Positions 14,391 through 15,493 of a stretch of 15,493 nucleotides of DNA are shown piece by piece. The notes under the pieces are model-generated. The model had not been told where the DNA came from. It saw only the letters and a program-made list of their open reading frames with translations, and did no database searches. The translations under genes and the position numbers were made by a program. Source of the stretch: an uncultured Clostridia bacterium (GTDB lineage Bacteria; Bacillota; Clostridia; TANB77; CAG-508); assembly GCA_934148985.1 (NCBI GenBank), contig CAKPDO010000035.1, positions 1-15,493 of the forward strand, written 5' to 3'. How positions within the stretch are numbered: position 1 is the stretch's first letter; the number at the start of each line of letters is the position of its first letter.

Positions 14391-15163
14391 CAATCTTTGC
14401 CCCAATATTTTGCAATAAGTTTGTTATTAACTCCTATTATTCTTGATAATTGTCTTTGTGATATTCTCTTTATATCCTTTAGCTCTTTAACTTTTTTTAT
14501 ATTTTCTTTCTTATTAAAAAAATTTATAACTTCATCCATTGAATCAAAATTTAATCTTTTTAATACAATATCAATTAACTCGTCGTCATTTAATTTTGTA
14601 CTTAATTCAAAATCACCATAATTCATTATTTCTTCTATATTTTCTACTTTGTTAGTATACTTAATAAAGTCCTCCATATTATTATTTAAATAATACATTA
14701 ATGTTTTCTTTTCTATAATTTTTTCTTTTCCTATATATTCTCTATAGCTACTCCACTTGTATTGGCTTGTTTTTTCAATTCCTGCTTTTTCCGGATTTCT
14801 ATGAACATATCTACAGACTTCTAAAAAATATCTCTGATTTTCAATATTTTTGCTTTTAAATCTATTTTGAACAAATGGACCTTTTCGGTCATATTTTTTG
14901 TTGAAATAACTTACATACCTAATTGTTAAACTTTGAATTGCCTTTGATAAATTTTCATTTGGCACTTCTATAACCATATGAACATGATTACTCATTAAAC
15001 AATATGCATATACTTTATATTTAAATTCATCTTTAGTTAATTTTATTCTATCTAAAAATACATTTCTATCCATATCGTCATAAAAAATCACACTATCATT
15101 ATTTCCTTTTATAATGATATGGTATACATTTGAATTACTAAATTTTCTAATTTGTCTAGTCAA
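14390..15163 (-). CDS. REP-associated tyrosine transposase (RAYT, Y1 family)
   Basis: Single-strand DNA transposase of the IS200/IS605-like HUH superfamily. Residues 1-145 form the Y1 domain: YHIIIKGNND at 14-23, the metal-binding HUH motif in MSNHVHMVIE (H60, H62), the helix RYVSYFNKKYDRKGPF holding the candidate catalytic tyrosine (Y83 or Y86), then QNRFKSK and YVHRNPEKAGI...WSSYREYIG, all RAYT hallmarks. A C-terminal extension ends in a helix-turn-helix-like SQRQLSRIIGVNNKLIAKYW (235-254), probably for repeat binding. The start is TTG at 15163 with AAGGAG six bases upstream; no ATG fits. 257 residues, apparently intact. The stop codon lies in the last bases of a repeat copy. Function inferred: recognition and processing of the neighbouring repeats. 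Confidence 0.9.
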   Translation of the reverse strand: MTRQIRKFSNSNVYHIIIKGNNDSVIFYDDMDRNVFLDRIKLTKDEFKYKVYAYCLMSNHVHMVIEVPNENLSKAIQSLTIRYVSYFNKKYDRKGPFVQNRFKSKNIENQRYFLEVCRYVHRNPEKAGIEKTSQYKWSSYREYIGKEKIIEKKTLMYYLNNNMEDFIKYTNKVENIEEIMNYGDFELSTKLNDDELIDIVLKRLNFDSMDEVINFFNKKENIKKVKELKDIKRISQRQLSRIIGVNNKLIAKYWGKD

Positions 15164-15230
15164 AAATTTCTCCTTTTTATTATTTATTTAGATTTTAAAG
15201 ATTTACCTATAAACTTTATTTATTGTCTTG

Positions 15231-15307
15231 GCACAAAAAGAACCGGTCCCAATGGGTCAATTGGCACAAAAAGAACCGGTCCATTTGTGCTTTTTGTGCT
15301 TTTGTGC
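15231..15307 (-). repeat. Tandem REP-like repeats, upstream of the RAYT gene
   Basis: Two direct copies of GCACAAAAAGAACCGGTCC at 15231-15249 and 15264-15282, again with a 33-base period; these are the reverse complement of the copies at 14300-14390. The first continues into CCCAATGGGTC, which forms a small hairpin. The outer edge is TGTGC-TTTTTGTGC-TTTTGTGCC, a three-fold TGTGC decay of the same motif. The array ends directly at the stop codon of the next gene. Confidence 0.88.
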
Positions 15308-15493
15308 CTATCTCATAAACTCAATAGCTTTCATAACCCCAAGTTTGCCATACTCATAAGTCAAACCACCTTGCATATAAGCAATATAAGGTTCTCTTAT
15401 TGGTGCATCACAACTAAGTTCAATTGTGGCACCATCGACAAAAGTTCCTGCTGCCATTATAACTTCATCTTCATATCCAGCCATTGGGCTTGG
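15308..15493 (-). CDS. Methionine gamma-lyase family protein (YnbB-like), C-terminal part
   Basis: Sixty-one codons at the right edge; the 5' part lies outside the window. The visible end reads PSPMAGYEDEVIMAAGTFVD, then GATIELSCDAPIREPYIAY and MQGGLTYEYGKLGVMKAIEF. This matches the conserved C-terminus of the PLP-dependent family annotated as methionine gamma-lyase family or aluminium resistance protein (YnbB in Bacillus). The catalytic lysine would be upstream, so activity cannot be judged. The TAG stop abuts the repeat array, leaving no spacer for an ordinary terminator. Confidence 0.82.
   Translation of the reverse strand, partial: PSPMAGYEDEVIMAAGTFVDGATIELSCDAPIREPYIAYMQGGLTYEYGKLGVMKAIEFMR

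Larger units (their letters stand above)
14282..15307 (-). mobile_element. RAYT transposase unit with inverted flanking repeat arrays
   Basis: A Y1 transposase gene bounded on each side by arrays of the same repeat in inverted orientation, each outer edge carrying GGCACA/TGTGCC motifs. The whole block is about 1 kb between glmS and the methionine gamma-lyase family gene. No target-site duplication could be defined, and single-stranded Y1 systems do not make one. Whether the block moves as a unit or the RAYT is a resident gene acting on dispersed repeats is not settled by the sequence; the latter is usual for RAYTs. Confidence 0.65.

Noticed and set aside
14282..15307. CRISPR-like array from regularly spaced repeats
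   Set aside because: Only two or three copies per side, spacers are degenerate relatives of each other rather than unique, orientation flips across a transposase gene, and no cas genes are present.

Overview
The window is AT-rich DNA from a spore-forming member of the Clostridia, probably one of the very low-GC uncultured gut lineages. This rests on: a spoVT gene with a sigma-G-like promoter, a MurE carrying the DNPR motif of meso-diaminopimelate ligases, a glmS ribozyme in front of glmS, the remA/rpoZ/gmk cluster, AGGAGG-type ribosome binding sites, and a surface protein type (prepilin-like N-terminus plus BspA-like leucine-rich repeats) common in gut Firmicutes. Species cannot be named from the sequence.

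Layout. 1-3621 (minus strand): a reduced dcw cell-wall cluster, murE then mraY then ftsW/spoVE, running off the left edge. Both mraY and ftsW carry one extra base that breaks the reading frame, and a hairpin-forming repeat sits between them. 3763-6201: a large BspA-like surface protein gene (minus) divergent from a small XRE regulator (plus); the shared 200-bp spacer holds two identical 18-bp dyad sites, one placed at the predicted start of transcription of the surface gene. 6212-6495: a 55-codon gene of unknown function with its own promoter and terminator. 6506-8622 (minus): spoVT, an unrecognised 137-aa protein, and a PflX-like radical SAM protein. 8671-9759 (minus): remA-rpoZ-gmk operon. 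9837-10530 (minus): a four-helix membrane protein and a tRNA-Glu(CTC) with promoter and terminator. 10563-12068 (minus): hpt, a Nudix hydrolase and a MazG-like pyrophosphohydrolase, together a plausible nucleotide salvage and house-cleaning group. 12069-12414: divergent hpt and glmS promoters and a complete glmS ribozyme. 12415-14271 (plus): glmS. 14282-15307: a RAYT-type Y1 transposase gene (minus) flanked on both sides, in opposite orientation, by tandem copies of a GGACCGGTTCTTTTTG repeat. 15308-15493: the 3' end of a methionine gamma-lyase family gene.

How it fits together. Most genes are housekeeping: GlmS begins UDP-GlcNAc supply and MurE/MraY/FtsW use that precursor for peptidoglycan; Hpt, Gmk, Nudix and MazG-like proteins handle purine nucleotides. 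The accessory content is the regulator/surface-protein pair and the RAYT/repeat system. The same repeat family also appears between mraY and ftsW, over 13 kb from the transposase, so the repeats look dispersed by the RAYT system rather than confined to it. That REP/RAYT-like family and the twin-operator surface locus are the two most interesting items here.
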